From Xenorhabdus stockiae (GTDB taxonomy: Bacteria; Pseudomonadota; Gammaproteobacteria; Enterobacterales; Enterobacteriaceae): DNA of 64,000 nucleotides. Position numbers and translations under genes: made by a program. The stretch covers positions 1-64,000 of the forward strand of contig NZ_NJAJ01000002.1 in NCBI RefSeq assembly GCF_002632825.1. Reading direction: 5' to 3'. Positions 61,501 through 64,000 of this stretch are shown here, one piece after another. Under the pieces are notes generated by a model. The model made no database searches, had not been told where the DNA came from, and saw only the letters and a program-made list of their open reading frames with translations. Numbering within the stretch: the stretch's first letter is position 1; each line of letters starts with the position of its first letter.

Positions 61501-63612
61501 ATGTCTGCTACACAATTGTTTCGCGCATCGCCTTTGGCTACGGCTTTAGCTATCGCACTCTTTATTCCAAATGGTATGGCTGCCACAAAAGAAAGTGCTG
61601 AAGAGACAAAAAATTTAAACTCAGTTCGTGGAAATGTAGCCTATGAAAGTGAATCAGTCATTACCGTAACTGCTCCGGCTGTTTCGCCTTTGAATATTTT
61701 TTCCTCACTTAAAACTCCCCGTCAACCTGTTCCCGCTAGTGATGGCTCAGATTACCTGAAAACCATTCCGGGATTCTCTCAGGTGCGTAGTGGTGGAACT
61801 AACGGAGATCCGGTATTCCGTGGGATGTTTGGTTCTCGCTTACGGATGTTGATTGATGACGGCGAAGTTATGGGCTCTTGCCCGTCACGGATGGACGCCC
61901 CAAGTTCATATATTTCACCAGAAAGTTATGATGTTTTGAGTTTGGTTAAAGGGCCACAGACTGTGCTTTGGGGACCGGGGAACTCCGCAGGAACTATTCG
62001 TTTTGAACGCTCCCGCCCACAATTTTCAGAACCGGATGCTAAAGGTAATATCAGCACAGTCGCTGGTTCTAACGGACGCTGGGATGGTAATGCAGACCTG
62101 AGTTTCGGCAATCAATATGGTTATATGCGCTTTATCGGTAATAAATCCCGCTCTAATGACTACAAAGACGGTGATGGGTATCGCATTCCTTCCCATTGGA
62201 ACAAGTGGAATACGGATGTAGCATTGGGTTGGACACCGGATGATAATACCCTGCTGGAGTTAAATGCCGGACAAGGAGATGGAAAGGCTCGCTATGCTGG
62301 TCGAGCAATGGATGGTTCGAAATTCAAACGCGAAAGTTTGGGAATGCGCTTTGAAAAATCCAATATCGGCGATGTATTTGACAAATTTGAGACTAATTTT
62401 TATTACAACGCCACCACTCATGTAATGGATAACTTATCCCGCCCTTCCCTTACAGCAATGAAAATGGGACATGGTGACAGCCATATGGGACACGGAAATG
62501 ACCATATGAAAAGTAGCCACATGAATCATGGTAGTCATGGAGGACACGGCAGTCACAGTGGGCATGGTAATGGTATGAAAATGTCTCATCAGGTCGATCG
62601 CAAAACTCTGGGCGGACGCATGATGGGTACATGGCTTTGGGAAGATTTCACATTACAAAGCGGTGTGGATATGCAGACAAATACGCATCGTAACCCATCA
62701 CAAAAAAATGCCCGCTTCCGTGATTATGGTGTTTTTGGCGAACTGAGCTGGGATGCTGACGAACAAAGTAAGGTAATCGGCGGTGCTCGTTTAGATCGCG
62801 TTCTGGTGGATAGATATCCTCAAAAAATCGAGGAAAAACAGGAAGAACGAACCGATACTTTACCCGCCGGTTTTGTCCGATATGAACATAACCTGAAAGA
62901 AGCTCCGGTGATGTTCTATGCCGGTGTTGGTTATACTGAGCGCTTCCCTGATTTTTGGGAGTTGTTCTGGTCAAAAGGCCGTGTTTTCAATCAACTGAAA
63001 ACAGAGAAAACAACACAGTTAGATATCGGTGCTCATTATAACGATCAGCATTTGCAAGGCTGGATTTCCACCTATGCAGGTAAAATCGATGACTTTATTC
63101 TGTTCCATTATGCCGATCAAAAAGCCGATAACGTTCGTAACATTGATGCCATCATACTGGGTGGAGAAATGGGCGTTGGCTATCATCTGAATGAAAATTG
63201 GAAAACCAATGCAAGTCTTGCTTATTCCTGGGCGAGAAATAATTCCAACCATCGTCCATTGCCACAAACTCCACCATTGGAAGCCCGCTTTGGTCTGAAC
63301 TGGGAGTATGGCGACTGGAGTAGCAACGGTTTATTGCGTCTGGTCAGCAAACAAAACCAGATTGCGATGAATGAAGGTAGTGTGGCTGGAAGAGATTTTG
63401 AGCGTAGTGCCGGTTTTGCCGTTTTTTCTGCTAATGCCGCTTATAAGGTGACTAAAAATATGCAGGTCACTGCCGGTGTTGACAATATTTTTAATAAAAC
63501 CTATAGCGAACACCTCAATCGTGCAGGAAATGATGGCTTTGGTTATTCAGCCAATACGCCTGTTAACGAAGCGGGCCGCACTTATTGGGCCAGATTTAAC
63601 GTGAAATTCTAA
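61501..63612 (+). CDS. TonB-dependent copper receptor (OprC/NosA family)
   Basis: 703 aa with a signal peptide (cut near NGMAA, residue about 28) and a TonB-box-like SVITVTAP (52-59). A plug domain follows (DYLKTIPGFSQVRSGGTNGDPVFRGM), then a 22-strand-type barrel ending in Phe (ARFNVKF). The plug contains CPSRM (Cys127, Met131), the CxxxM copper ligand motif of P. aeruginosa OprC. A His/Met/Gly-rich insert at about residues 318-362 (roughly 11 His and 7 Met) lies where OprC has its further copper ligands. It should import copper across the outer membrane using TonB energy. AAGGAA precedes the ATG at slightly long spacing. A strong terminator follows. Confidence 0.9.
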   Translation: MSATQLFRASPLATALAIALFIPNGMAATKESAEETKNLNSVRGNVAYESESVITVTAPAVSPLNIFSSLKTPRQPVPASDGSDYLKTIPGFSQVRSGGTNGDPVFRGMFGSRLRMLIDDGEVMGSCPSRMDAPSSYISPESYDVLSLVKGPQTVLWGPGNSAGTIRFERSRPQFSEPDAKGNISTVAGSNGRWDGNADLSFGNQYGYMRFIGNKSRSNDYKDGDGYRIPSHWNKWNTDVALGWTPDDNTLLELNAGQGDGKARYAGRAMDGSKFKRESLGMRFEKSNIGDVFDKFETNFYYNATTHVMDNLSRPSLTAMKMGHGDSHMGHGNDHMKSSHMNHGSHGGHGSHSGHGNGMKMSHQVDRKTLGGRMMGTWLWEDFTLQSGVDMQTNTHRNPSQKNARFRDYGVFGELSWDADEQSKVIGGARLDRVLVDRYPQKIEEKQEERTDTLPAGFVRYEHNLKEAPVMFYAGVGYTERFPDFWELFWSKGRVFNQLKTEKTTQLDIGAHYNDQHLQGWISTYAGKIDDFILFHYADQKADNVRNIDAIILGGEMGVGYHLNENWKTNASLAYSWARNNSNHRPLPQTPPLEARFGLNWEYGDWSSNGLLRLVSKQNQIAMNEGSVAGRDFERSAGFAVFSANAAYKVTKNMQVTAGVDNIFNKTYSEHLNRAGNDGFGYSANTPVNEAGRTYWARFNVKF

Positions 63613-63631
63613 TCTCTGACTGACCTCCCGG

Positions 63632-63669
63632 ACTTTGCCCTGAATTAATTCGGGGCAAAGTTTATTTTT
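63632..63669 (+). terminator. Rho-independent terminator after the copper receptor
   Basis: ACTTTGCCC (63632-63640) pairs perfectly with GGGCAAAGT (63653-63661), followed by TTATTTTTC. It lies 20 bp past the receptor stop codon. Confidence 0.85.
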
Positions 63670-63771
63670 CATTTCTTAATGAACTTTTTTACTAAAGTTA
63701 TCTTTACATCACATTAAGAAATATTTTTTTAAAAAGATTCTTTTAAAAAAAAGAAAATTATCAGACTAATC

Positions 63772-64000
63772 CTAAATATCTGACTCATTCATTAGCAACC
63801 AATGACGCAAAAGCATAGCCAATTGCTCTTGTTGTTCATTCGATAATGCACTCAGCGTCTCTCTTAAGTTTTCTAAATGACTTTCAACCGCTTTATCAAT
63901 CAGCGCTCTTCCCTCTGAAGTTAAAGAGACTTTGCAACTGCGTCGATCTTTATCATTAGCCGCACGTTCAACTAACCCACGCTGTACCATATGTTCAATA
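63772..64000 (-). CDS. MarR family regulator, C-terminal part (runs off the window)
   Basis: About 76 residues are visible and the frame stays open to the window edge (IEHMVQRGLVERAAN...), so the true start is outside. The winged-helix wing NDKDRRSCKVSLTSEGRALI is the classical MarR D-x-R pattern, followed by the C-terminal dimerisation helices (ENLRETLSALSNEQQEQLAMLLRHWL). It is convergent with the copper receptor, separated by its terminator. Target and ligand are unknown. Confidence 0.82.
   Translation of the reverse strand, partial: IEHMVQRGLVERAANDKDRRSCKVSLTSEGRALIDKAVESHLENLRETLSALSNEQQEQLAMLLRHWLLMNESDI

Overview
The window looks like part of an entomopathogenic Morganellaceae genome (Photorhabdus or Xenorhabdus). 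That is an inference from three things: a very large NRPS locus whose C domains resemble the dual condensation/epimerisation type, an enterobacterial 'TTTCAAGxTGC' intergenic repeat, and AT-rich housekeeping flanks around visibly more GC-rich NRPS genes. I cannot assign a species.

Left flank (1-6.7 kb). The window opens inside an IS982-type transposase. A nemRA-like electrophile-response operon follows on the minus strand, with a shared operator-like motif in front of both genes. Next come a GNAT acetyltransferase, an SDR-MarR pair on the minus strand, and a MocR (GntR/aminotransferase) regulator divergent from an EamA exporter. The MocR/EamA promoter region holds a perfect 12-bp inverted repeat, four TCATGA boxes and a solitary hairpin resembling a type I-E CRISPR repeat.

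Core (7.2-56.0 kb). Two translationally coupled NRPS genes (4,355 and 11,358 aa; ATGA overlap) form a 14-module assembly line ending in two tandem thioesterases. A cyclic-peptide-type ABC exporter is coupled to the second gene by a second ATGA overlap. Adenylation pocket residues read by eye suggest Ser-Ala-Thr-X-Y-X-Gln-Ala-Z-Ala-Ala-Thr-Tyr-Gln, where X, Y and Z are not assigned. Twelve of the 14 C domains have dual C/E character, one (module 5) is of the LCL type, and the first is a starter-like C domain. The product should therefore be an N-capped, strongly D-configured 14-mer released by the TE pair. Modules 8-12 carry near-identical DNA at one- and two-module offsets, and shorter tracts are shared between the two genes, so the line has been shaped by duplication and gene conversion. 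I do not recognise the product; the locus differs from the single-protein 15-module kolossin A synthetase.

Right flank (56.0-64 kb). An ASCH-domain protein converges on the exporter. It is followed by about 600 bp with no confident gene, an NTF2-like protein, and a class III omega-aminotransferase divergent from a LysR regulator. After these come a secreted ankyrin protein, a probable copper-acquisition pair (DUF2946-like protein plus an OprC-like TonB-dependent copper receptor), and the 3' part of a MarR regulator running off the end.
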